Of a stretch of DNA of 64,000 bases, positions 17,582-26,673 are shown piece by piece; positions within the stretch are counted from its first letter, which is position 1; every line of letters begins with the position of its first letter. A program made the translations under genes and the position numbers. Below the pieces are notes generated by a model. It was not told the origin of the DNA and searched no databases. It worked only from the letters and a program-made list of their open reading frames with translations. The DNA comes from an uncultured Psychroserpens sp. (GTDB taxonomy: Bacteria > Bacteroidota > Bacteroidia > Flavobacteriales > Flavobacteriaceae). The DNA lies in assembly GCA_947488655.1 (NCBI GenBank), contig CANKZZ010000003.1, positions 496,001 through 560,000 of the forward strand. Reading direction: 5' to 3'.

Positions 17582-19392
17582 TAATTCCCTTCTTTTATTA
17601 AAGGTTTTATACTTTTAGTTGTTAAGCTTTTATTTGGTCTAGCTGTTGTAGTAGTTGGTTTTGGCAATTGTCTACCTGCTTTATTAACTTCGTCTTTATC
17701 TCGTTTACCAGCTTTTTCAATACGATTTAAGAGTGCTTCATCAATAAATTCTTCATCTTCAACATAGGGATCTAATCCTTTTATTACTGGTAATTCTAAA
17801 GGTGGATCTTCGCTAAATAAATCTTCAACGCTTAAAGGTTGTTCTTCTCCTCGCCAATCAAATCCTCTAAATTTTCTTGCATTCTTCGGAAATAGGCTTT
17901 CGGGATAAATCTCGCCATCTACTTGATTTAATAGTGTAATAACTTTATATGGTCCATCAAATTGAAGATTAATACTACCCGATTTTGATTTATTTATACC
18001 AACTAATGTATCGTTATCATCTCTACTGTAGAAAATAATTTCGGCATTTTTAATAATATCGACATTATAAAGTTCATTATTTTCAAATAAGCCAATTAAC
18101 CTTTGTCCTTTTATTTGATTAAATCCATCACCTAAGGTGTCTTTACTTATTAAAAAGGCGTTATTAAAAACTTTTAGAGAGTCTAGCTCTTCCTTTTCAA
18201 CATTAGAAATTAAGTGTATAGAATCTCCTGTCATTTGATTGCCCAAATTCCATATAACCGGTTTTCTCTTTATAGAAAATGCGTCTCCGGTATTAAAACG
18301 TTTTAGATTTATAAGTTGAGTAAGCCCTGTTTTATGATCAGCATGAATAGAATCTGCCTTACCGCTCATATCACTTTTATACATTTTAGCGTTATAATAT
18401 GCTCTCGTGATGCGATGCTCAGGCTTACCTGTAACCATTAATGTATCTGCATGAATATATAGCGAATCTTGTTCTTGAACAGTTATTGCTAATGCTCGTT
18501 TGGTTATAAAAACCGAATCTTTAGCTCTAAATACTTCGGCATAATGACCTTTTATAATGCTTTTATTAATAGTATCAGTTACCACAATATTATTAGTGGC
18601 AGATGCAAAACTTTTATTTCTATCAAAATAGAGACTATCTCCTTCAACAATACGATTATCGTAATTAATTCTTGAATTTTTAATAAAATACCCAATATCA
18701 TTATTGGTATCATAAAAACCACGCTCAGAATAAACTTTACTAGTTTCTCCTGTAATTGTAGATGGACCATACATGTATGCATGGCCAGTTTCAGAATAAA
18801 AATCAAGCTGATTAGTTTCTAGTGTATATTGAGGATTCACTAATATTACATCTTTAAGAAAACGATATTTGCTATCATTCATATAATATCTACCAATCTG
18901 GCTTGTAATTGTACCAGATGAATCTCTTACCACTTTACCTGTAGTATTATAATAAGCCTGTTGCTTGGTACGATCAAAGTAAAGTGTATCTGTAGTAAGC
19001 GTAGATTGAGGCTCAGTTAAAACAACATCACCAGCAGCAAATGCCAGTTGTGTAATACCACTATACTCGACATAATTAGAGGTCATATTTATAGTATCGC
19101 CTTGTTTAACTCTAACGTTACTGTAGGCTTCTATAAAATCTTCGTTCTGATAATATAAGGCCTTATCGCACCACATATCTACACCTTCGTGTACAATATG
19201 TATTTGACTTTGATCACTGCGTACAAACGTGGTTATATTTTCTCCTTTTAACGAATCTTTTACGGTAAAGCCAGAATATTCTATATAGATTTTCTTTGGT
19301 TGTTGTGAATAGGAGAGTGCTGCTGTAAAACAGCAAAGTAAAATGAGTATATATCTAGATGTTATATTCAAGTCAAAATTATTTTGATTCAA
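17581..19392 (-). CDS. Large OstA/LptA-like periplasmic protein
   Basis: A 603-residue exported protein: signal peptide in residues 1-29 (IL-rich core, SYSQ cleavage region), then repeated OstA-type beta strands (VRVKQGDTINMTSNYVEYSG, LTTDTLYFDRTKQ, ITGETSKVYSERGFYD). The repeats resemble the beta-jellyroll slices of LptA/LptD-N that carry lipopolysaccharide across the periplasm. It is far longer than E. coli LptA (185), as is usual for Bacteroidota OstA-like proteins. A basic, Pro-rich tail ends it. The frame opens after a TAG only three codons upstream and no ATG precedes the signal peptide, so TTG 19392 is taken as start. Confidence 0.82.
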   Translation of the reverse strand: MNQNNFDLNITSRYILILLCCFTAALSYSQQPKKIYIEYSGFTVKDSLKGENITTFVRSDQSQIHIVHEGVDMWCDKALYYQNEDFIEAYSNVRVKQGDTINMTSNYVEYSGITQLAFAAGDVVLTEPQSTLTTDTLYFDRTKQQAYYNTTGKVVRDSSGTITSQIGRYYMNDSKYRFLKDVILVNPQYTLETNQLDFYSETGHAYMYGPSTITGETSKVYSERGFYDTNNDIGYFIKNSRINYDNRIVEGDSLYFDRNKSFASATNNIVVTDTINKSIIKGHYAEVFRAKDSVFITKRALAITVQEQDSLYIHADTLMVTGKPEHRITRAYYNAKMYKSDMSGKADSIHADHKTGLTQLINLKRFNTGDAFSIKRKPVIWNLGNQMTGDSIHLISNVEKEELDSLKVFNNAFLISKDTLGDGFNQIKGQRLIGLFENNELYNVDIIKNAEIIFYSRDDNDTLVGINKSKSGSINLQFDGPYKVITLLNQVDGEIYPESLFPKNARKFRGFDWRGEEQPLSVEDLFSEDPPLELPVIKGLDPYVEDEEFIDEALLNRIEKAGKRDKDEVNKAGRQLPKPTTTTARPNKSLTTKSIKPLIKEGN

Positions 19393-19511
19393 AAATAACT
19401 ATTATCTCTTCGGAAATATCTGCCTTAACAGATTTTTAGTAGATTTTTTTAAGACCTAGCGATTATAATCTGAGAAGTATGATGTTTTTTAAGAGATTTA
19501 CTGAGTGTATT

Positions 19512-19544
19512 AAAAAAAAAGGTATCCAATGATGAATACCTTTT
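19512..19544 (-). terminator. Rho-independent terminator after purA
   Basis: On the minus strand AAAAGGTAT pairs with ATACCTTTT and is followed by nine T. It lies about 20 bases past the purA stop and separates purA from the ostA-like unit. Confidence 0.85.
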
Positions 19545-19564
19545 AATTATTATATGATAAATTT

Positions 19565-20836
19565 CTATCTATTGATTGTTTGTGTACGATCTGGTCCTAC
19601 AGAAACTATTGTAATAGGAATTTCTAATTCTTTTTCTAAAAAGGCGATATATTCGTTTAATTCTGATGGAAACTCAGATACGTTTCTCATTTTAGTTAAA
19701 TCATCCTTCCAACCTTTAAAATCTGTATAAATAGGAGTGACGTTTTCTTCTTCTATATTAAACGGTAAATGTGTAATTGTTTCACCTTGATACTTATATG
19801 CTGTACAAACTTTTAAAGTTTTAAAACCTGAAAGTACATCTCCTTTCATCATACTTAATTGCGTTACACCATTAACTTGGCATGCATATTTAAGTGCCAC
19901 GAGATCTAACCATCCACATCGTCTAGGACGACCTGTTACTGCTCCAAACTCATGACCAATACGTGCCATATCTGCTCCGACCTCATCAAATAATTCGGTA
20001 GGGAATGGTCCAGAACCTACACGAGTTGTGTATGCTTTAAAAATCCCGAAGACTTCTCCAATTTTATTTGGTGCAACCCCTAAACCTGTACATGCTCCAG
20101 AAGCAGTCGTGTTTGATGACGTTACAAAAGGATAAGTACCAAAGTCAATATCTAAAAGAGATCCTTGAGCACCTTCTGCCAAAATAGGCTTATCTGCTTT
20201 TAAAGCTTGGTTTAAATATTCTTCGCTATCAATGAATTGTAATTCTTTTAATCGCTCTACAGCAGCAAAGAATTCCTCTTCCATTTCTTTTAAATCATAC
20301 TGAATATCTACGTTGTAAAATCCAATCATTGCTTCATGCTTATTAGCTAAAGCTCTATATTTTTCTTTCCAGTTGTCTTGTTCTAAATCACCTATTCTAA
20401 TACCGTTACGACCAGTTTTATCCATGTATGTTGGACCAATACCTTTTAACGTAGAGCCAATTTTAGCTTTACCTTTTGCAGTTTCTGATGCTGCATCTAG
20501 TAAACGATGGGTTGGCAAAATTACATGAGCTTTTCTAGAAATAATTAAGTTTGATTTGTAATCTAATTTAAATTGATCTAGACCATCTAATTCCTGCACA
20601 AAAACAACAGGATCTATTACGACTCCATTACCAATAACATTCATAGATTCTTTATGAAAAATCCCAGATGGTATGGTTCTTAAAACATGTTTTATACCGT
20701 CAAATTCTAAAGTATGACCTGCATTTGGTCCACCTTGAAAACGAGCAATAATATTGTAGTTGGAGGTGAGTACATCAACAATTTTACCTTTGCCTTCGTC
20801 GCCCCATTGTAATCCTAGTAGTAAATCTACTGCCAT
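19565..20836 (-). CDS. purA: Adenylosuccinate synthetase
   Basis: Joins IMP and aspartate using GTP, the first committed step to AMP. The N-terminal P-loop LLLGLQWGDEGKGKIVDVL carries the catalytic Asp and the GTP-binding glycines. NAGHT, GIGPTYMDKTGRNGIR, SSNTTASGACTGLG and a late TRVGSGPFPTEL complete the conserved set. Length 423 matches the family. Nine bases downstream of the Fur-family gene on the same strand, so the two are probably co-transcribed, and a good terminator follows. Confidence 0.97.
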   Translation of the reverse strand: MAVDLLLGLQWGDEGKGKIVDVLTSNYNIIARFQGGPNAGHTLEFDGIKHVLRTIPSGIFHKESMNVIGNGVVIDPVVFVQELDGLDQFKLDYKSNLIISRKAHVILPTHRLLDAASETAKGKAKIGSTLKGIGPTYMDKTGRNGIRIGDLEQDNWKEKYRALANKHEAMIGFYNVDIQYDLKEMEEEFFAAVERLKELQFIDSEEYLNQALKADKPILAEGAQGSLLDIDFGTYPFVTSSNTTASGACTGLGVAPNKIGEVFGIFKAYTTRVGSGPFPTELFDEVGADMARIGHEFGAVTGRPRRCGWLDLVALKYACQVNGVTQLSMMKGDVLSGFKTLKVCTAYKYQGETITHLPFNIEEENVTPIYTDFKGWKDDLTKMRNVSEFPSELNEYIAFLEKELEIPITIVSVGPDRTQTINR

Positions 20837-20845
20837 TGTGTGTTG

Positions 20846-21301
20846 TTAATTAGTTGGTTTATTTTTTGTTCCGTAGAAATAGAGAGAGTGGTTAGAGATA
20901 GATATATCAAAAACCTCTTCTATAGTTTTTTTTATTGATTGTATACGAGGATCACAAAACTCTATGACTTCACCAGTATCTGTCATTATAACATGGTCAT
21001 GCTGTTTGTCAAAATATGATTTCTCGTAATGCGCTTGGTTTTGACCAAATTGGTGCTTTCTAACTAATGCGCACTCCATTAAAATTTCTATAGTATTGTA
21101 TAGCGTAGCTCGACTAACACGATAGTTTTTGTTTTTCATTTTGATATATAAAGATTCTATATCAAAGTGCTCTTCACTATCATAAATTTCTTGGAGTATT
21201 GCGTAACGCTCTGGTGTTTTTCTATGGCCTTTATCTTCTAAAAACTTTGTAAAAACGTTTTTTACAATCTCTTGGTTAGTTTGTTCTGTTTTTTCACTCA
21301 T
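20846..21301 (-). CDS. Fur-family transcriptional regulator
   Basis: A 151-residue winged-helix metalloregulator. The recognition helix region is [21 protein letters not shown], followed by the dimerisation part with [27 protein letters not shown]. The structural CxxC zinc pairs of classical Fur/PerR are absent (TDTG replaces the first), though the HxH regulatory-site residues and the late HSLYFYG remain. A TTG at 21340 would extend the frame by 13 residues; ATG 21301 is preferred and leaves a 107-base leader. The target could be iron or peroxide genes; nothing nearby decides it. Confidence 0.87.
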   Translation of the reverse strand: MSEKTEQTNQEIVKNVFTKFLEDKGHRKTPERYAILQEIYDSEEHFDIESLYIKMKNKNYRVSRATLYNTIEILMECALVRKHQFGQNQAHYEKSYFDKQHDHVIMTDTGEVIEFCDPRIQSIKKTIEEVFDISISNHSLYFYGTKNKPTN

Positions 21302-21408
21302 TTTTAACTCGTGTGGAGTTTTCAATTCATCAAGCTTCAAATTTACACATTTTTAAACCAAATAAATTATAAAATTTAGCTAAAAATTAGGCTTAACTAT
21401 TTTTACTA

Positions 21409-23613
21409 TTAAACTCTGGTTACCTTATCAATTCCGTTAATTTTTTTAAGATTATCTATAAGCTTTTTAAGCATAGTTATATTTGGTACTACTACATTTA
21501 TTTTTCCTGTAAATATGCCATCATCTGACTCAAAGCTAATACTTTTCATGTTTACATGCATATTTGATGAAATAACTTGTGTAATATTATTTACCAAACC
21601 TAAATTATCTATACCAGATAATTTTATTTGTGTGGCAAAGACTTGTTGAGAAGAGTCTATCCATTTGGCTGTCATAACACGATATGCATAGTTTGATTGC
21701 ATACTTAATGCGTTTGGACAATTTTTTTTATGAACCTTAATACCATCATTTATGGTTAAAAATCCAAATACAGGATCTCCGGGTATTGGGTTACAACATG
21801 TAGATAATTTGTAGTCTAATTTTTCTTCTTCTTTACCAAAAACAAGTTGGTCGTATTTTGATGTAATTTCATCTTTATCAATATCTGGAGCAACGGTAGG
21901 TTTACGAATTTTATTCTTTATATAACTCATAAACATATTGCTACGTGATGAGGCATAATCCTTAAGCATTGCATTATCAATTGTACCAATGCCAACTCTA
22001 TAAAATAAATCTAAACTGGTTTTTAGTTTAAAATGAGTAACCATTTCATTAACCGATTTCTCATCTAAAGCAATTTTAAGTTGTTTAAGTTTACGTCTTA
22101 AAATTTCTTTTCCATCCTCTGCAATATCTTTTTTGTCTGCCTTTAATGCAGATTTTATTTTACTTAATGCTCTAGCGGTTGTTGCATAGTCTAGCCAGTT
22201 GCGGTTTGGTTTTATCGTTTCCGAAGTTAAAATCTCAACATGATCACCACTATTTAGTTCGTGACTAAGAGGTACGAGTCGTCCATTTACTTTTGCTCCT
22301 CTCGTTTTCATACCAACCTCTGTATGCACGCTAAACGCAAAGTCTAAAGGTGTAGCTCCTTTTGGTAATGATTTTAAATCGCCTTTTGGAGAGAATACAA
22401 ATATTTCTTTAGAGTAGAGATTAAGTTTAAATTGTTCTACAAAATCTACAGCATTAGTTTCGTTACTTTCTAACGCTTCTTGTAATTTCCCAATCCAAGT
22501 ATCTAAAGCATCTTCTGCTTGACCTTCTTTATATTTATAATGTGCTGCATAGCCTTTTTCGGCTATTTCGTTCATTCTTTCACTACGAACTTGGACTTCT
22601 ACCCATCTGTTTTTTGGACCCATAACTGTAATATGAAGTGCTTCATATCCTGTAGATTTAGGAGAAGAAATCCAGTCTCTTAGACGAGTTGGGTTTGGTG
22701 TAAAATGATCTGTAACGATAGAATATATTTTCCAAGCAAGAAATTTCTCATTTTTAAAATCTGATTTATAAATAATTCTAACCGCAAACTTATCATAGAC
22801 TTCATCAAAATCTACACCTTGTTTTAAAATCTTTTTTCTAATTGAAAAAATAGATTTTGGTCTTCCTTTAATTTCATAGTTTAAACCTTCTTTATCTAAG
22901 GAGTCTACTATAACTTTAGAGAATGATTTTATATATTCATCTTGCTCTTGTTTACTTTCTTGCATCCTTTCTAAGATGTCATTGTAAACTTCTGGCTCTG
23001 TATATTTCATACCCAGATCTTCGAGCTCGGTTTTGATATTATATAAGCCAATTCTATGTGCTAGAGGCGCGTAAATGTATAATGTTTCTGAAGCAATTTT
23101 TTCTTGCTTATCTGGTCGCATAGAGTCCATAGTTTGCATATTATGGAGACGGTCTGCAATTTTAATAATGATAACACGTACATCATCATTAAGTGTCAAT
23201 AACATTTTTCTAAAATTCTCAGCTTGAGTAGATACATCTGTCTCTTTACTTAGAGATGAGATTTTTGTTAAACCGTCAACAATACGAGCTACAGTGTCAC
23301 CAAAAAGACGAGCAATATCATCTTTTGTATAATCTGGACTATCCTCAACGACGTCATGGAGTAGAGCAGAGGCAATACTTGTGGCATCTAATCCTATCTC
23401 ACTGGCAACTATTCTAGCTACAGCAATTGGATGAAAAATATACGCTTCACCAGATTTACGACGCTGATTTTTATGAGCATCTAAAGCTACCTCAAATGCT
23501 TGGCGAATGAGAATTTTGTCTTCTTTAGTTAGCGTTTGATAACTTACTTTAAGCAGATTTTTGTAGGCTTTTGCTATCTCAGCATTTTCTTTTTCTATGG
23601 CTTCCTCTGTCAT
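21409..23613 (-). CDS. Bifunctional (p)ppGpp synthetase/hydrolase, RelA/SpoT family
   Basis: Controls the stringent-response alarmone. Domain order is complete in 734 residues: HD hydrolase (H61 in IFHPIAVAR, HD at 86-87 in LLHDVVEDS), synthetase (FAVRIIYKS near 275, SPKSTGYEALH near 318), TGS (FVFSPKGDLKSLPKGATPLDFAFS near 403), a helical and Cys-rich zinc-finger-like part (LSTCCNPIPGD), and a C-terminal ACT domain. Intact HD residues suggest a Rel-type enzyme with hydrolase activity. A 68-base gap separates it from the Fur-family start on the same strand. Confidence 0.95.
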   Translation of the reverse strand: MTEEAIEKENAEIAKAYKNLLKVSYQTLTKEDKILIRQAFEVALDAHKNQRRKSGEAYIFHPIAVARIVASEIGLDATSIASALLHDVVEDSPDYTKDDIARLFGDTVARIVDGLTKISSLSKETDVSTQAENFRKMLLTLNDDVRVIIIKIADRLHNMQTMDSMRPDKQEKIASETLYIYAPLAHRIGLYNIKTELEDLGMKYTEPEVYNDILERMQESKQEQDEYIKSFSKVIVDSLDKEGLNYEIKGRPKSIFSIRKKILKQGVDFDEVYDKFAVRIIYKSDFKNEKFLAWKIYSIVTDHFTPNPTRLRDWISSPKSTGYEALHITVMGPKNRWVEVQVRSERMNEIAEKGYAAHYKYKEGQAEDALDTWIGKLQEALESNETNAVDFVEQFKLNLYSKEIFVFSPKGDLKSLPKGATPLDFAFSVHTEVGMKTRGAKVNGRLVPLSHELNSGDHVEILTSETIKPNRNWLDYATTARALSKIKSALKADKKDIAEDGKEILRRKLKQLKIALDEKSVNEMVTHFKLKTSLDLFYRVGIGTIDNAMLKDYASSRSNMFMSYIKNKIRKPTVAPDIDKDEITSKYDQLVFGKEEEKLDYKLSTCCNPIPGDPVFGFLTINDGIKVHKKNCPNALSMQSNYAYRVMTAKWIDSSQQVFATQIKLSGIDNLGLVNNITQVISSNMHVNMKSISFESDDGIFTGKINVVVPNITMLKKLIDNLKKINGIDKVTRV

Positions 23614-23703
23614 AGAACTAAAGTAAGCATAAGTATTTTATTGTGCAATGAGTTTTTTTGCTTTTGTTTTATATATAATTTATAATATTTAAAATAAGTG
23701 ATT

Positions 23704-24414
23704 CTATTTTGCTAAAAAGGAGACGAGACCAATACAACTAACGAGTATTATTAATTGAATAATAAATATTGCTAGTGTAGAGAGGCCTAATAATAAATTC
23801 TCAATAGTACTGGTTGAGTTCTTGAAAATTTTTATAGTAAGCAACAGAATTATGAGATATACAAATGGATCAAATATTAAAGGCGCTCTTAATATTAAGT
23901 AGCTAATAATACCAAGTAAGGTTGCATGACCTATAATAAAAGAACTTATAGTAAGGTTTTCTAAAAAGTTAAATTTATTATATACTATTTTAAACGAAAT
24001 ACTTAAAGGCACTATAGTAAATATCCATACAAATTTTAAATGTGTTCTTAAAAATAATCCTAAATCATTGCCCAGTTGTTCTAGAGTTGACTTAGCTACT
24101 TCTGTAACTTGTGTAGGCACTTTTGGTGTTTTTAAAATTGTAATTACCAAAATGTATAAAGTTATGGATAGAATTAGATATGATATTGGATTAAATATTC
24201 CTTTTCTTTTACCTAAAATATAATCAACAGCTATCTTTTTAGGTCGTAGCGTTAAGGTTTTTAAATTGTATAGAAACCCTTTATCCATATCTGTTAAAGA
24301 TGAAAAGGTTTCTTCAGCAATAGAGGGTAAGGTTATTTTCTTTACACCATTTCTTTGTCCGCAATTAGGACAGTAATTTTCTTGATGATTGTTATAACAA
24401 TTAATACAACTCAT
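23704..24414 (-). CDS. DUF3667 membrane protein with N-terminal zinc ribbon
   Basis: Cysteines at 3, 6, 15 and 18 (CINC, CPNCGQ) form a short zinc ribbon. The DUF3667 core follows: SLTDMDKGFLYNLKTLTLRPK, then YILGKRKGIFNPISYL, and then four to five hydrophobic segments to residue 236. The family is widespread in Bacteroidota with no known function. It lies between relA/spoT and the M48 protease on the same strand, 16 bases past the protease stop, so it may be co-transcribed with it. Confidence 0.88.
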   Translation of the reverse strand: MSCINCYNNHQENYCPNCGQRNGVKKITLPSIAEETFSSLTDMDKGFLYNLKTLTLRPKKIAVDYILGKRKGIFNPISYLILSITLYILVITILKTPKVPTQVTEVAKSTLEQLGNDLGLFLRTHLKFVWIFTIVPLSISFKIVYNKFNFLENLTISSFIIGHATLLGIISYLILRAPLIFDPFVYLIILLLTIKIFKNSTSTIENLLLGLSTLAIFIIQLIILVSCIGLVSFLAK

Positions 24415-24430
24415 TTAGCGCGTAGTTAAA

Positions 24431-25669
24431 TTAAGACGTTTTTCTCAAATTCATAACCCGTTCCAATAATGTAGGATGCGAATAATGTGCCAATACATAT
24501 GCAGGATGAGGCGTCAAATTGCTTAAACTATTTTTAGATAGTTTTTTAAGTGACGATACTAAGGGTTCTGCTTTATAGGTGTTTTTTGCATAGTCATCTG
24601 CTTCATATTCAAATTTACGTGAGAGTTGATTCATTATTAAACTTGTAACTTCGGAAATTGGAGAATACAACAATCCAAAGGCTATTAAACCCACATGAAA
24701 GCTAGCAACATTAACACCAAGAGCATTAGATAACATCGGATTAGATATAAATATAGAAAGCACAAATAATGTTAAGCCTGTTAAGGCTATAGAGGCTGTT
24801 AAATTATAAATAATGTGTTTCTTTTTATAATGCCCAACTTCATGTGCTAAAACTGCAACAATTTCTTCCTCCTCCAAGTCTTTAACCAAAGTATCATAAA
24901 GTGTTACTCGCTTTTCATTTCCAAAACCAGAGAAATATGCATTAGCTTTTGTACTACGCTTAGAGCCATCAATAATAAAAATTTTATCAAGATTAAAACC
25001 TACTGACTTTGCATATGCCGAAATTTTATCACGCAAAGTCCCATCTTCTAGAGGTGTTTGTTTATTAAATAGAGGCACAATAAGTTTAGAGTAAAACATA
25101 TTCATAAATACTGTGAATAGCGTTACAATTCCCCAAGCATAAAGCCAGAACAACTCTTGTGTTTGCTGGTAAAACCAAATGATGAGTGCTAAAATTGCAC
25201 CACCAATTATTGCCATCATGAGCAAACCTTTTAGTTTGTCGAGTATAAATGTTTTCTTAGTAGTTTTATTAAAGCCAAAGCGCTCTTCAATCACAAAAGT
25301 TTTGTAATAGCTAAAAGGTGTAGAAATTAAATCACTTCCCAACATTATTATTCCGAAGAAAATTAAAGCCACCACAATAGAATTTTGGCTATACTGTCTT
25401 GCTATATTATCTACATATTCAAATCCATCAAAAAACAGAAAACTTAGAGTTAGTATAATAGAAAACATTGAACTCCATACTCCAAATTTATAATTGGTTT
25501 TTTTATAGGCTTGCGATTTTTTGTACTCATCTTTATCGTAAACATCTTGCAATTCACTAGGAATAGGATTGTCATAGTTTTTAGCATTAAGATAATCTAA
25601 CACCTTATCGATGATAAAATTAACTATGATTATAAAAATAATAATGTAAAATAGAGTAGTAGATGTCAT
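24431..25669 (-). CDS. M48 family zinc metalloprotease (Ste24/CAAX prenyl protease type)
   Basis: A 412-residue inner-membrane protease. The zinc motif LAHEVGHYKKKH lies near residue 275 and the third ligand in FEYEADDYA near 345. An N-terminal M48 peptidase domain with several membrane helices precedes it, including the typical PIPSELQDVYDKDEY segment. Ste24-like enzymes cleave membrane-associated or misfolded proteins. It starts only three bases past the SpoU gene's stop, so the pair is co-transcribed. The family and active site are clear; the bacterial substrates are not known. Confidence 0.93.
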   Translation of the reverse strand: MTSTTLFYIIIFIIIVNFIIDKVLDYLNAKNYDNPIPSELQDVYDKDEYKKSQAYKKTNYKFGVWSSMFSIILTLSFLFFDGFEYVDNIARQYSQNSIVVALIFFGIIMLGSDLISTPFSYYKTFVIEERFGFNKTTKKTFILDKLKGLLMMAIIGGAILALIIWFYQQTQELFWLYAWGIVTLFTVFMNMFYSKLIVPLFNKQTPLEDGTLRDKISAYAKSVGFNLDKIFIIDGSKRSTKANAYFSGFGNEKRVTLYDTLVKDLEEEEIVAVLAHEVGHYKKKHIIYNLTASIALTGLTLFVLSIFISNPMLSNALGVNVASFHVGLIAFGLLYSPISEVTSLIMNQLSRKFEYEADDYAKNTYKAEPLVSSLKKLSKNSLSNLTPHPAYVLAHYSHPTLLERVMNLRKTS

Positions 25670-25672
25670 ATG

Positions 25673-26473
25673 TTATTTAAAATTGCGTTGTCGTTTAACT
25701 TCAAAAATTAATATTCCTGCTGCGACAGAAACATTCATACTATCAATTTCGCCTTTCATAGGTATTTTAATATTTTGAGTCGAGGCTTGTCTCCATGCAT
25801 CACTCAATCCTGTAGCCTCTGTTCCCACAACAATTGCTGTAGCCTGTGTATAATCTTGCTCGTGATAATCCACCGCTTCCTGTAAAATAGCACTATAAAT
25901 AGAAATATTATTAGCCTTTAAAAATGCAATAATTTCATCTGTATTACCTATACCAATTTGGTTAGTAAACACGCAACCAACACTAGATCGCACTATATTG
26001 GGATTGTATAAGTCTCCTTTAGGGTTCGCAATTATAACAGCATCTACATTTGCAGCATCAGCAGTACGCAAAATGGCACCTATATTTCCAGGTTTTTCTG
26101 GTGCTTCTGCAACTAAAATTAAAGGGTTTTCCTTCGGAAATATTAAACCTTCCAATGTATGTTGTTTCATTTCTACAATAGCGAGTACACCTTCTGTAGA
26201 ACTGCGATGTGCCAGTTTTTCAAACACTTCACGAGAGATTTGAATGCGTTCAATTTCCGAAGAAATTAAAGTATTTAGAGTTTTAGATGAGATTAAATTT
26301 GCATAAAATAAAACGGTTTTAATTTTATAATTAGCCTTAGAGGCGAGCATAAGCTCACGCTGACCTTCTATAACAAAAAGACCTGTTTTTTTACGCTCAC
26401 GAGATTTGTCTTTTAAAACAAGTATCTGTTTAACAAGTTGGTTTTGTGTGCTCGTAATTTCTTTTTGATGCAT
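25673..26473 (-). CDS. TrmH/SpoU family RNA 2'-O-methyltransferase
   Basis: A SPOUT-fold methylase of 266 residues that uses S-adenosylmethionine to methylate a ribose in rRNA or tRNA. The three SpoU motifs are present: AEAPEKPGNIGAILRTADA, then IVVGTEATGLSDAW, and IPMKGEIDSMNVSVAAGIL, the last forming the knot. An N-terminal substrate-binding domain begins with QLVKQILVLKDKSRERKKTGLF. A TTG at 26488 would add five residues; ATG 26473 is preferred. Target nucleotide cannot be read from sequence. Confidence 0.92.
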   Translation of the reverse strand: MHQKEITSTQNQLVKQILVLKDKSRERKKTGLFVIEGQRELMLASKANYKIKTVLFYANLISSKTLNTLISSEIERIQISREVFEKLAHRSSTEGVLAIVEMKQHTLEGLIFPKENPLILVAEAPEKPGNIGAILRTADAANVDAVIIANPKGDLYNPNIVRSSVGCVFTNQIGIGNTDEIIAFLKANNISIYSAILQEAVDYHEQDYTQATAIVVGTEATGLSDAWRQASTQNIKIPMKGEIDSMNVSVAAGILIFEVKRQRNFK

Positions 26474-26620
26474 TATGGTAAATTTCAATGAATTTGAAAG
26501 TCTACAAAGTTACATTTTAAAGCGTTAATAGGAAGATTTTATAATACAGAAATTTATGAATTTGAAATTTAAGGGTAGGAATAATTATATGAAAGATGTT
26601 ATAGTATTGATATAAATCTT

Positions 26621-26650
26621 TTGTCTATATGATATTGATTTGTAACTTGT
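26621..26650 (+). promoter_or_regulatory. Promoter of the large secreted protein gene
   Basis: TTG at 26621-26623, a 19-base spacer, then TAACTTGT at 26643-26650, one mismatch from TAnnTTTG. It lies 24 bases before the ATG at 26674. Confidence 0.5.
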
Positions 26651-26673
26651 AACAACCAATCAAACTCTTATTT

